From JBFWYO01 sp050186335 (GTDB lineage: Bacteria; Pseudomonadota; Alphaproteobacteria; Bin65), in assembly GCA_050186335.1 (NCBI GenBank), contig JBFWYO010000090.1:1-17802 (forward strand): a stretch of DNA of 17,802 nt, given 5' to 3'. Both the position numbers and the translations under genes were made by a program. The notes beneath the pieces were generated by a model. That model had not been told where the DNA came from and ran no database searches. It saw only the letters and a program-made list of their open reading frames with translations. Every line of letters begins with the position of its first letter. Position 1 is the stretch's first letter. This document shows positions 6,697 to 14,389 of the stretch, piece by piece.

Positions 6697-7448
6697 CCGG
6701 CGCCGCGCTCGAGACCAAGAATCTCAACAAGAGTTTCGGGGCGCTGGTGGTGGCGCGCGACATCAATTTTCGCCTTGAGCCCGGCGCGCGGCACGCGCTG
6801 ATCGGGCCGAACGGCGCCGGCAAGACGACGTTCGTCAACCTGCTGACCGGCGTATTGGCGCCGTCGAGCGGCCACATTCTGCTCGGCGACAAGGACATCA
6901 CCCGCGTCTCTCAGGCCGAGCGCGTCAAGCTCGGCATCGCGCGCACGTTCCAGATCAATCGCCTGTTCCGCGGCTTGACGGTGCTCGACAATGTCTACAT
7001 TTCGGTCGCCGAACGCCTGGGCGTGGCGCCGCGCATGTGGCGGCCGGCCGGCAAGCGCACCGAAGTGATCGACGAAGCGATGCAGCTGCTGCGCACGCTC
7101 AAGCTCGAGCCGGACGCGGGCACGCGGATCAGCGAACTGCCCTACGGGCGCCAACGCCTGGTGGAAATCGCGATCGCGCTCGGCCTCAATCCCAAGGTGC
7201 TGCTGCTCGACGAGCCGGCCGCCGGCGTGCCGACCACGGAAAGCCATATCATTCTCGATGCCATCGACGGCTTGCCCAAGGACATCGCCGTGCTGATCAT
7301 CGAACACGACATGGACGTGGTGTTTCGCTTCGCCAAGCGCATCACGGTCCTGGTCAGCGGCGGGATTCTGGCCGCGGGGACGCCGCCGGAAATCGCCAAC
7401 AACGCGGAAGTGCGCGCGGTGTACCTTGGAGAATCGGTGCATGTCTGA
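6693..7448 (+). CDS. livG: ABC importer ATP-binding protein, LivG type
   Basis: The 251-residue nucleotide-binding subunit has Walker A at 38-46 (GPNGAGKTT), a Q-loop ARTFQINRLF, signature LPYGRQRLVEIA, Walker B KVLLLDEPAAG and H-loop IIEHDMDVV. The RTFQ..RLF element and the long insertion after DNVYISVAERLG are typical of LivG as opposed to LivF. It forms a heterodimeric ATPase with LivF beneath the LivHM channel. It overlaps livM by four bases and livF by eight bases. Confidence 0.94.
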   Translation: MTGAALETKNLNKSFGALVVARDINFRLEPGARHALIGPNGAGKTTFVNLLTGVLAPSSGHILLGDKDITRVSQAERVKLGIARTFQINRLFRGLTVLDNVYISVAERLGVAPRMWRPAGKRTEVIDEAMQLLRTLKLEPDAGTRISELPYGRQRLVEIAIALGLNPKVLLLDEPAAGVPTTESHIILDAIDGLPKDIAVLIIEHDMDVVFRFAKRITVLVSGGILAAGTPPEIANNAEVRAVYLGESVHV

Positions 7449-8151
7449 AGCTCTGGCCATGCGCGCGGTCAATGCGGGCTACGGCGAAACCGTGGTGCTG
7501 GAGAATATTTCGCTGACGCTCGGCCAGGGCGAAAGCATTTCGATCATCGGCCGCAACGGCGTCGGCAAGACCACGCTGCTGTCGACGATCATGGGCCACA
7601 CGACGCTGCACGGCGGCGAGATCCGGCTCGGCGATCGGGCGATCGGCGCCTGGCCGCCGTATCGGCGCGCGCTGGCCGGAATCGGCTATGTGCCGCAGGA
7701 GCGCGACATTTTTCCGTCGCTCACGGTCAAGGAAAACCTGCTGGTCGGCGCGAAGCCGGGGCGCTGGACGCTCGACGCCGTATGCGAGCTGTTCGCCAAC
7801 TTGAAGGCCCGCATCAACAATCGCGGCAACCAGCTCTCCGGCGGCGAGCAGCAGATGCTGTCGATCGCACGGGCCTTGATGACCAATCCCAAGGTCCTGC
7901 TGATGGACGAGCCGTCCGAGGGTCTCGCGCCCGTCATCGTCGAGGATCTGGTGCGCGTGATGAAGCGTTTGCGCGCCGACGGCGGCTTTGCCATCATCCT
8001 GGTCGAGCAGAATATCCGCGTGGCCTTGGACTATTCGGAACGGACGATCGTCATGGATCGCGGCCACGTGGTGTTCGACGGCGCCAGCAAGCAGTTGCAG
8101 GACGATCCCGCGCTGCTCGAAAAACTGATCGGCGTCGCCGGCAACGACTGA
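7441..8151 (+). CDS. livF: ABC importer ATP-binding protein, LivF type
   Basis: The 236-residue nucleotide-binding subunit has Walker A GRNGVGKTT (37-45), Q-loop GYVPQERDIFPSLTV, signature LSGGEQQMLSIARAL, Walker B KVLLMDEPSEGLAP and H-loop VEQN. The VPQ(E)R.IFP.LTV.ENL string and DEPSEGLAP are LivF hallmarks. The ATG at 7441, inside the end of livG, is preferred over an in-frame TTG at 7426 because TTGGAG just upstream serves as its ribosome-binding site and the protein then begins at the usual place. It is the last gene of the importer. Confidence 0.94.
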   Translation: MSEALAMRAVNAGYGETVVLENISLTLGQGESISIIGRNGVGKTTLLSTIMGHTTLHGGEIRLGDRAIGAWPPYRRALAGIGYVPQERDIFPSLTVKENLLVGAKPGRWTLDAVCELFANLKARINNRGNQLSGGEQQMLSIARALMTNPKVLLMDEPSEGLAPVIVEDLVRVMKRLRADGGFAIILVEQNIRVALDYSERTIVMDRGHVVFDGASKQLQDDPALLEKLIGVAGND

Positions 8152-8165
8152 ACCCGGCATCCGCA

Positions 8166-8343
8166 CGAACGCGCGGATTCGGAACGCCGGACACGATCGC
8201 AAAACCGATCAGTGCCTACGACCAGCAGGTCGGCGGCTGCGACACCGCGTTGCCGCCGGTCGATTTCCGCGACATGCCGTTCGACGCCGCGAAAGCCGCG
8301 ATGCGGCTGTTCGCGCGCCGGGTCATGCCGGAATCGCGGGCGC
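8166..8343 (+). pseudogene. Orphan C-terminal remnant of a luciferase-like (LLM-class) flavin-dependent monooxygenase
   Basis: In one forward frame this otherwise gene-less gap reads RGFGTPDTIAKPISAYDQQ, then VGGCDTALPPVDFRDMP, then FDAAKAAMRLFARRVMPE. This is the layout of LLM-class oxidoreductase C-termini: GTP(D/E)TIA, a central hydrophobic region, and a final MRLFA..VMP helix. Third codon positions are strongly G/C, as in real genes here. No start codon, upstream catalytic domain or in-place stop codon follows, because the frame runs on past the usual end. It starts soon after the livF stop and overlaps the 3' end of ctaA on the other strand. A decayed gene truncated by deletion is the simplest reading. 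Family recognition is from memory of the motif pattern. Confidence 0.5.
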
Positions 8344-9405
8344 GATCGGCGAGCGGTTGCGATAGGTGCCGTGCAGCGCGAAGACCAGCGCGGTGAGCAG
8401 CACCACGGCGCCCGCCTGATGCAGCGTGCCCAGCCAAACCGGCACGAACGTCAGCAGGGTCGCAACGCCGAGCACGAACTGCACGAGCGCGGCAATCGCC
8501 GCCGCATGCAAGGGTGCAACCACCTCGCGCGGCCAGCGCTTGCCCAGCGACGCCAGCATCGCCGCCCAAACCGCGACCAACGTGACGACCGCCAGGACGC
8601 GGTGGCTGAACTGCACGGTGGTCGGGTCTTCGAAAAAATTGACGATCAGCGGTGTCAGCCGGAACGCCTCGGGCGGCAGCCAGCTGTCGCCCATGAGCGG
8701 GAAGGTATTGAAGATCTTGCCGGCGCGCAGCCCGGCCACGAATGCGCCGATCGTGATCGTGACCGACAGCAGCGCCAGAACCGCGACGAGCCGCTTGCGG
8801 CCGAAAGATTGGTCTGCGGCACCGGCGCGCGCGCCGGTGCGCCGCGTCAGATCGAGCGCGGTCCAGACGACGAACCCAAGGATGATCAGAGCCAGATCGA
8901 GATGAATCGCGAGCCGATACTGGCTGACCGAAGGCCGGTGGTTAAGGCCGCTGGCGACCATGAACCAGCCGACCGCGCCCTGCAATCCGCCGAGCGCGAA
9001 AATGAACAGCAGGCGGCGCAGCAGCCGGCCGCGCACCCAGCCGCGCAACAGGAACACGAGGAACGGCACGAAGAACGCGAGGCCGATCAGCCGCCCCCAA
9101 ACGCGATGGATGTATTCGAGCCAGAAGATGCCTTTGAATCCGTCGAGCGACATCGTCGCGTTGACGGCGAGAAACTGCGGCGTCGCCTTGTATTTTTCGA
9201 ACAAGGCGAGCCAATCGGCTTGATTTAATGGCGGGATCCAGCCGGTGAACGGCTGCCATTCGACGATCGACAGGCCCGATTCGGTCAGCCGCGTCATGCC
9301 GCCGATCACGACCATCAGGAAAATCATGGCGGCGACCGCCCACAGCCATGCGGCGATCGCGCGCGCGGCGCGGGACGGCGATTCGAACGGCGGTGAAATT
9401 GTCAT
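8323..9405 (-). CDS. ctaA: Heme A synthase (COX15/CtaA, type 2)
   Basis: This 360-residue inner-membrane protein converts heme O to heme A for aa3-type cytochrome oxidases. It has eight hydrophobic segments in two similar four-helix halves. The family motif GGMTRLTESGLSIVEW (35-50) is complete. The four heme-ligand histidines are visible as His100 (EYIHRVWGR), His168 (AIHLDL), His268 (FSHRVLAV) and His329 (LGTLHQAG). The large insertion after the first helix (PFTGWIPPLNQADWLALFEKYKATPQ) marks the alphaproteobacterial/mitochondrial type 2 enzyme, so the host respires with O2. It is monocistronic here and divergent from the reductase operon. Its last residues overlap the monooxygenase remnant on the opposite strand. 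Confidence 0.95.
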   Translation of the reverse strand: MTISPPFESPSRAARAIAAWLWAVAAMIFLMVVIGGMTRLTESGLSIVEWQPFTGWIPPLNQADWLALFEKYKATPQFLAVNATMSLDGFKGIFWLEYIHRVWGRLIGLAFFVPFLVFLLRGWVRGRLLRRLLFIFALGGLQGAVGWFMVASGLNHRPSVSQYRLAIHLDLALIILGFVVWTALDLTRRTGARAGAADQSFGRKRLVAVLALLSVTITIGAFVAGLRAGKIFNTFPLMGDSWLPPEAFRLTPLIVNFFEDPTTVQFSHRVLAVVTLVAVWAAMLASLGKRWPREVVAPLHAAAIAALVQFVLGVATLLTFVPVWLGTLHQAGAVVLLTALVFALHGTYRNRSPIAPAIPA

Positions 9406-9437
9406 GTCGGCCCGGGTCTGACGCTGCGACAGTCGCG

Positions 9438-9443
9438 TTTATA
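9438..9443 (-). promoter_or_regulatory. Possible -10 element for ctaA
   Basis: Read on the minus strand, TATAAA lies 33 bases before the ctaA ATG. No -35-like hexamer is found at 16-18 bases, so this is a weak suggestion based on one hexamer and its position. Confidence 0.2.
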
Positions 9444-9557
9444 CGGCAGAATGCGGAAATGGGCGCTTGGCGACGCGGGACAAAAAGACACACGGCGGCC
9501 GCGCCAGGCCACCGATCCGCTGCAAAAATTATTTATCGATCAGAGGCTTATACCAAC

Positions 9558-9586
9558 TTGCCGGCACGGCGAAATTAATCTACGAT
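9558..9586 (+). promoter_or_regulatory. hcrC: Sigma-70-type promoter for the hydroxybenzoyl-CoA reductase operon
   Basis: TTGCCG (9558-9563) and TACGAT (9581-9586) are separated by exactly 17 bases, and each matches the consensus at four of six positions. Transcription would start near 9593, about 50 bases before the hcrC ATG. The window's most A/T-rich intergenic stretch surrounds it. It precedes and abuts the inverted repeats at 9587-9608, so a bound protein there would cover the start site. Confidence 0.45.
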
Positions 9587-9608
9587 ACAAATTGTTTGTG
9601 TCGCAAAC
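9587..9608. promoter_or_regulatory. Overlapping inverted repeats at the reductase start site: candidate repressor operator
   Basis: Two perfect 5-base inverted repeats overlap. The first is ACAAA-TTG-TTTGT (9587-9599) and the second is GTTTG-TGTCG-CAAAC (9594-9608). Flanking ATT and TAAT bases extend the second imperfectly. The site directly follows the -10 hexamer, the usual place for repression by a dimeric helix-turn-helix protein such as the MarR-type aromatic-CoA sensors. No regulator gene is present in the window, so the protein is unknown. Confidence 0.4.
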
Positions 9609-9643
9609 TAATTATCCTCGTCGGTTACCAGGGAGGGAGTTCG

Positions 9644-10141
9644 ATGGCGTCGCCCAGTAAGCCGATGCGCGTCGTGACGTTCACGCTGAATGGCCGCCGG
9701 CACGAAGGCCTGGCGCCCGACAATATCCTGCTGCTCGATTATCTGCGCGAAACGGTCGGCCTGACCGGCACCAAGACCGGTTGCGACGGCGGCGAATGCG
9801 GCGCCTGCACGGTCCTGATCAACGACAAGCCGGTCTTGTCGTGCCTGCTGCTCGCGGTCATGGCGGAAGGCAAGCGCGTCGAAACCATCGAATCGCTCGC
9901 CCAAGGCGGCCGCCTGGCGGCAATCCAGCAAGGCTTCCACGAAAAGCTCGGCTCGCAGTGCGGCTACTGCACGCCTGGCTACATCATGGCCTCCGAGGGC
10001 CTGTTGCGCAGCAACCCCGATCCCACGGTCGATGAAATCAAGGCGGCGCTGGCGAGCAACATCTGCCGCTGCACCGGCTACGTCAAAATCATCGAGGCCG
10101 TGCAGTTCGCGGCGGCGAAAATGAAGGAGAAGGCGGCATGA
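9644..10141 (+). CDS. hcrC: 4-hydroxybenzoyl-CoA reductase-like gamma subunit (2Fe-2S)
   Basis: This 165-residue iron-sulfur subunit of a xanthine-oxidase-family enzyme carries two [2Fe-2S] clusters. The plant-ferredoxin-type site is Cys47, Cys52, Cys55 and Cys67 (GCDGGECGACTV...SCLL). The second site is Cys106, Cys109, Cys141 and Cys143 (QCGYCTPGYIM and NICRCTGY). The start at 9644 is chosen because GGGAGGGAG (9631-9639) sits just upstream and the ferredoxin fold begins after a few residues; an in-frame ATG at 9467 would add about 59 unrelated residues and precede the promoter. It passes electrons between the Mo and FAD subunits. Its stop overlaps the start of hcrA by four bases. Confidence 0.93.
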   Translation: MASPSKPMRVVTFTLNGRRHEGLAPDNILLLDYLRETVGLTGTKTGCDGGECGACTVLINDKPVLSCLLLAVMAEGKRVETIESLAQGGRLAAIQQGFHEKLGSQCGYCTPGYIMASEGLLRSNPDPTVDEIKAALASNICRCTGYVKIIEAVQFAAAKMKEKAA

Positions 10142-12498
10142 ACGAGATCGTCAAACCCGCTCCCGTCGCCGAGCCGATCCAGTCGATCGGCAAATACATC
10201 CCGATGGTCGACGGGCCGGACAAGGTCACCGGCCGCGCCAAGTACACCGCCGACTTCGCCGATCCAACGGCGCTGAGCGCCGCGATCTTCCGCAGCCCGT
10301 ATGCGCACGCGGAGATCGTCGAAGTCGACGTATCGGAAGCCGCGCGCCTGCCCGGCGTCAAAGCCGTCGTTACCGGCGCCGACTGCGACAAGACCTTCGG
10401 CGTGCTGCCGATCGCCTACAGCGAGCATCCGATGGCGCGCGACAAGGTTCGCTACAAGGGCGAGCCGCTCGCCGCCGTGGCCGCCATCGATGAGGAAACC
10501 GCGCAACGCGCGCTCGGCCTGATCAAGCTCAAGGTCAAGGAACTGCCGGCCTATTACCATGCCAAGGACGCGCTGGCGAAAGACGCCGTGGTGATCCATC
10601 AGCACCGCGCCGGCAATATCGAGCGCGACGTGTTCTTCGAACTCGGCAATGTCGAGGATGCGTTCAAGAATTCCGATCTGGTGCGCTTGAAATCCTATTT
10701 CGCGGCCGAAGTGTGCCAGGCGCAGATGGAAATGCATGCCGCCGTGGCCGATTACGATCCGCTGCGCGACCGCATGACCGTGCATTGCAGCACGCAGGTG
10801 CCGTTTTACGTCCACATCATGCTGGCGCGCACGCTGGGCATGGACAAATCGAAAATCCGCGTCGTCAAACCGCATATCGGCGGCGGCTTCGGCTGCCGCA
10901 CCGAAACGCTGAATGTCGAAGTGATCGCCGCGCTGCTGGCGCGCAAGGCCGGCGGCAAGGTCCGCCTCGTCGTCAACCGCGAGGAAACTTTCATCACCCA
11001 CCGCGGCCGGCCGGAAACCGATATCCGGCTCAAGATCGGCATGACCCGGGACGGCAAGATCACCGGCGTCGAGTACGAAGCCGACCAGCGCGGCGGCGCG
11101 CACAGCAGCTACGGCATCGTGACCATTCTGTACGCCGGCTCGCTGCTGTACGCGATCTACGACCTGAACAACGTCAAATATGTCGGCCGGCGCGTGATGA
11201 CCAATACGCCGCCGTGCGGCGCGTTTCGCGGCCACGGCACGGTCAATACGCGCTTCGCGTTCGAGGCGCTGCTCGACGAAATGGCCGCCGAACTCGGGCT
11301 CGACCCGTTCGAGGTGAGGCGCAAGAATCTGCTCAAGGCGCCGACCTTCACCCAGAACGATCTGATGGTGAATTCCTACGGCCTGCCCGAGTGTCTCGAT
11401 TGGGTCGAACAGGCCAGCGGCTGGAAGCAGAAAGTCGGCAAGCTGAAACCGACCGCCGACGGCAGAAAACGCGGCATCGGCATGGCCTGCTCGCATTACA
11501 TTTCCGGCGCGTCCAAACCGGTCAATTGGACCGGCGAGCCGCACGCGACCATTCACCTGAAGCTCGATTTCGACGCCTCGATCGTGGTGCTGACCGGGGC
11601 GGCCGAGATCGGCCAGGGCTCGTCGACCATCCTGGTGCAATGCGTGGCCGACGTGCTCGGCCTCGACATGTCGCGCATCCGCATCGTCGCCAGCGACAGC
11701 GAGGTGACGCCGAAGGACAACGGCTCGTATTCCTCGCGCGTCACGTTCATGGTCGGCAACGCCGCCATCGACGCGGCCAACAACCTCAAGAAGGTTCTGG
11801 TCGCGGCGGCCGCACGCAAATTGGAGGCGCGCCCGGAGGATATCGAAGTGCTCGGCGAGGTCTATCGCGCCGCCAGCCAGGACAAGGGCATCACGTTCGA
11901 CGAGGTCGTCGTCGAAGCGCTGAAAGATTCCGGCACGCTGACCGTCAAAGGCAATTTCTCGACCATTCCCGAATCCTGGGGCGGCAAGAAATACCGCGGT
12001 GCCGCGATCGGCGGCACGATGGGATTCTCCTACGCGGCGCAAGCGGTGGAAGTGACGGTGGACGATGAAACCGGCCAAGTCACGATCGATAAAGTCTGGG
12101 TCGCCCACGATTGCGGCAAGGCGCTCAACCGGCTGACCGTCGAGGGCCAGGTCCAAGGCTCGGTCTGGATGGGACTGGGCCAGGCGTTGAGCGAGGAGAC
12201 CGGCTACTACCACGGGCTGCCCCTGGCGCCGAACATGCTCGATTACCGCGTGCCGACCATGTTGGATTCGCCGCCGATCGAGGTGCACATCGTCGAGAGC
12301 ATCGATCCGCACGGTCCGTTCGGCGCCAAGGAGGCCGGCGAAGGCTCGTTGGCCGGGTTCCTGCCGGCGTTGGTGAACGCGATCGCCGACGCCACCGGCC
12401 TGCGCATCACCGAGTTGCCGGCCACGCCGGACCGCGTCTACGCGGCGCTCGAAAAGCTGCGCAAGGACAAGCGCGCGAACGCCCGGGGAGCCGCCTAG
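10138..12498 (+). CDS. hcrA: 4-hydroxybenzoyl-CoA reductase-like alpha subunit (molybdopterin)
   Basis: This 786-residue catalytic subunit of the xanthine-oxidase family binds Mo-molybdopterin cytosine dinucleotide. The N-terminal 'ab hammerhead' domain covers about 1-150. Cofactor and active-site segments are QMEMH (196-200), PHIGGGFGCRTE (245-256), NTPPCGAFRGHGTVN (356-370), GQGSST (492-497) and GAKEAGEGS (729-737), with Glu735 as the likely catalytic glutamate of the family. The stretches FGCRTETLNVE and NREETFITHRGRPETD are those I associate with hydroxybenzoyl-CoA reductases. The reaction would be reductive removal of a phenolic OH from a benzoyl-CoA thioester. The exact substrate is not proven, and a related aryl-CoA or aromatic N-heterocycle hydroxylase remains possible. 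Confidence 0.87.
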   Translation: MNEIVKPAPVAEPIQSIGKYIPMVDGPDKVTGRAKYTADFADPTALSAAIFRSPYAHAEIVEVDVSEAARLPGVKAVVTGADCDKTFGVLPIAYSEHPMARDKVRYKGEPLAAVAAIDEETAQRALGLIKLKVKELPAYYHAKDALAKDAVVIHQHRAGNIERDVFFELGNVEDAFKNSDLVRLKSYFAAEVCQAQMEMHAAVADYDPLRDRMTVHCSTQVPFYVHIMLARTLGMDKSKIRVVKPHIGGGFGCRTETLNVEVIAALLARKAGGKVRLVVNREETFITHRGRPETDIRLKIGMTRDGKITGVEYEADQRGGAHSSYGIVTILYAGSLLYAIYDLNNVKYVGRRVMTNTPPCGAFRGHGTVNTRFAFEALLDEMAAELGLDPFEVRRKNLLKAPTFTQNDLMVNSYGLPECLDWVEQASGWKQKVGKLKPTADGRKRGIGMACSHYISGASKPVNWTGEPHATIHLKLDFDASIVVLTGAAEIGQGSSTILVQCVADVLGLDMSRIRIVASDSEVTPKDNGSYSSRVTFMVGNAAIDAANNLKKVLVAAAARKLEARPEDIEVLGEVYRAASQDKGITFDEVVVEALKDSGTLTVKGNFSTIPESWGGKKYRGAAIGGTMGFSYAAQAVEVTVDDETGQVTIDKVWVAHDCGKALNRLTVEGQVQGSVWMGLGQALSEETGYYHGLPLAPNMLDYRVPTMLDSPPIEVHIVESIDPHGPFGAKEAGEGSLAGFLPALVNAIADATGLRITELPATPDRVYAALEKLRKDKRANARGAA

Positions 12499-12500
12499 CC

Positions 12501-13481
12501 ATGGATATTTTGCCCGCTTTTCAAGTGGTTCGGCCGGTTACCCTCGATGACGCTTTAAAGGCCCGCGCGACCCATCCGAACAGCCGGATGGTCGGCGGCG
12601 GCACCGATTTGATCGTCAATATCCGGCGCGGCATCGAGGCGCCGCCGGTGCTGATCGATATGAACGGGATCGACGAGCTGCGCCGCATCGAGTGCGACGC
12701 CGGCTCGATCCGCGTCGGGGCGTCGGTAACGCTGGCCGAGCTTGCCGAGCACCCGGCGGTGCGCAAACATTTCCCGGTCGTCGCCGCAGCGGCGGGATCG
12801 ATCGCCGGCCCGACGCATCGGCTGATGGGCACGGTCGGCGGCAACATCTGCCTCGATACGCGCTGCATCTTCTACAATCAGAGCGACTGGTGGCGCGCCG
12901 CCAACAACCACTGCCTGAAAACCGTTGGCACGATGTGCCACGTCGCGCCCAAAAGCAAAGTCTGCTTCGCCACATTCAGCGGCGACCTCGCGCCGGCCTT
13001 CCTGGTGCTCGGCGGGCAGGTCGATATCGTCGGCCCGTCGGGCAAGCGCACGCTCGAACTGAGCGAGCTTTATACCGGCGACGGCCGCAGCTACCTGACG
13101 CTGCGACCCGGCGAGATCGTCACCGCCGTGCACGCCAAGCCCGGCCCCGGCTGGCGCTCGGATTACGGCAAGGTGCGCGTGCGCCAATCGATCGACTACC
13201 CGGTCGCCGGCATCGCCGTCGCCGTGAAGCGTTCGGGCGACACCTTGGCCGCCGTGCAGGTGGCCTTCACCGGCACCAATCCGCGGCCGGTCCGCTTGGC
13301 CGGCATCGAGGCGCTCTGCGGCAAGCCGTTGTCCGAGGATTTGTTGATTCAATTGGACGATCTGGTGCGCGACCAGATCATGGCCATGAAGACGACCTTC
13401 ACGCAGGGCATGTACCGGCGGCGGGTGGCGAACGTGATGGCCAAGCGGATGCTCAAAGCGCTGTTCGCGCAGGCCGGCTGA
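12501..13481 (+). CDS. hcrB: 4-hydroxybenzoyl-CoA reductase-like beta subunit (FAD plus extra 4Fe-4S)
   Basis: The 326-residue FAD subunit has FAD-binding segments VGGGTDLIVN (31-40) and TVGGNICLDTRC (111-122). Between the FAD domain parts lies an insertion of about 40 residues, rich in Trp and Cys (FYNQSDWWRAANNHCLK, then TMCHVAPKSKVC). It carries Cys122, Cys138, Cys146 and Cys155, the spacing known for the additional [4Fe-4S] cluster of 4-hydroxybenzoyl-CoA reductase; Cys117 is also present. Ordinary xanthine dehydrogenase or CO dehydrogenase FAD subunits lack this loop. It starts two bases after the hcrA stop, with GGGGAG upstream. This subunit is the strongest evidence for the enzyme's identity. 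It ends convergently, 23 bases from mepA. Confidence 0.9.
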   Translation: MDILPAFQVVRPVTLDDALKARATHPNSRMVGGGTDLIVNIRRGIEAPPVLIDMNGIDELRRIECDAGSIRVGASVTLAELAEHPAVRKHFPVVAAAAGSIAGPTHRLMGTVGGNICLDTRCIFYNQSDWWRAANNHCLKTVGTMCHVAPKSKVCFATFSGDLAPAFLVLGGQVDIVGPSGKRTLELSELYTGDGRSYLTLRPGEIVTAVHAKPGPGWRSDYGKVRVRQSIDYPVAGIAVAVKRSGDTLAAVQVAFTGTNPRPVRLAGIEALCGKPLSEDLLIQLDDLVRDQIMAMKTTFTQGMYRRRVANVMAKRMLKALFAQAG

Positions 13482-13504
13482 TCCCGCTCCGGTTCGCGCC
13501 GGCG

Positions 13505-14374
13505 CTATCTGGCGTTGCGCACCGCTTCGCAAAGCGCCGGCAGCCTTGCCGGACGCGGCATGGCGCTGGCGGCGGTCGCGGCCGGCACCGTGGTCTTGGC
13601 CGACGCCCACGAACGTTCCAGCCACCAGGCCAGTTCGTCGCCGCACCCGTCGTCGGCTGGCAGCGGCGTTTGCGCGACGCAATCCGGGCTGTCATCCGGA
13701 CATTTCAGCCGCACATGGAAATGCCGGCGGTGGTCCCACCAGGGCCGGACCTTGCTCAGCCAGGCGCGGTCGCCCTGCGCGGTTTCGCAGAGTTCCTTCT
13801 TGATCAGGGCGTTGACCAGGATGCGGTCGACCTCCGGCCGCCGCGCCGCCGTTTCCAGCAGCCAGGCGTGATGGGGCGTGAACTCGCGGCGATCGATGCT
13901 GCGTTCGTCATCGGGCACCAGCGCCGGCAGCGGCACGAACTCGCGTTCGTTGTGCGCCAGCTGGCGCTTCGGATGCAGGTTGAACCAGATGTCCACGTCC
14001 AGGCCGATCTGATGGCTGACGTGGCTGGCAAACACCGGCCCGCCGCGCGGCTGGGCGATGTCGCCGATATACAGCGCCGGCAGGCCGCGCTCCTTGGCCG
14101 CGGCGGCGATCGATTGAATGAGTTTGATGGTGGTCGGATGGCCCCAGTGCCGGTTGCGCAGCACGCGGATCGCCTGGTAGCCCTCGCCGTCGGGCGGCAA
14201 CTGGACCGCGCCGGCGATGCAGCCGTTCGAATAAGTGCCGATGATACGCGGCGGCTCGCGCGACGGCTCGCGGAACTCGGTCCACCAGCCCTGCGCGTGC
14301 GCCCCGGCACTCCAGACCGCCGCCAGCAACAGCCCCGCCAGCGTTACGGCCCACCCCCCTCGTCGTCCAGTCAC
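13505..14374 (-). CDS. mepA: Penicillin-insensitive murein DD-endopeptidase MepA
   Basis: The 289-residue precursor has a signal peptide, roughly residues 1-27 ending in AGAHA before QGWW, so the enzyme is periplasmic. It cleaves D-alanyl-meso-diaminopimelyl cross-links in peptidoglycan. The LAS-type zinc site of the M74 family is visible: His121 and Asp128 in SHQIGLDVDIW, and the HFHVR motif (His218, His220). The Cys-rich tail with CPDDSPDC and GDGC-like DDGCGDELAWW matches the family. Translation starts at GTG (14372-14374), 15 bases after the stop of the upstream transporter, so it may be co-transcribed with it. I see no functional link to the aromatic genes. Confidence 0.93.
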   Translation of the reverse strand: MTGRRGGWAVTLAGLLLAAVWSAGAHAQGWWTEFREPSREPPRIIGTYSNGCIAGAVQLPPDGEGYQAIRVLRNRHWGHPTTIKLIQSIAAAAKERGLPALYIGDIAQPRGGPVFASHVSHQIGLDVDIWFNLHPKRQLAHNEREFVPLPALVPDDERSIDRREFTPHHAWLLETAARRPEVDRILVNALIKKELCETAQGDRAWLSKVRPWWDHRRHFHVRLKCPDDSPDCVAQTPLPADDGCGDELAWWLERSWASAKTTVPAATAASAMPRPARLPALCEAVRNAR

Positions 14375-14389
14375 GTGATGGCCCCGTAG

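Noticed and set aside
7139..7175. LivG signature reads LPYGRQ rather than LSGGQ
   Set aside because: Pro/Ala and Tyr at these positions are common variants in LivG-type subunits, so this does not suggest an inactive ATPase.
9467..9643. Upstream ATG that would extend hcrC by about 59 residues
   Set aside because: The extra residues resemble no ferredoxin subunit, the segment contains the likely promoter and operator, and a strong ribosome-binding site serves the ATG at 9644.
10078..12312. Very long open frame on the minus strand opposite hcrA
   Set aside because: It is an antisense shadow of a GC-rich gene. The plus-strand frame has complete molybdenum-hydroxylase motifs, while the antisense product has low-complexity Arg/His/Ala-rich composition and no recognisable fold.
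13496..13505. GCGCCGGCGC palindrome in the convergent gap between hcrB and mepA
   Set aside because: It is too short and has no loop or U-run, so I cannot support a terminator there.
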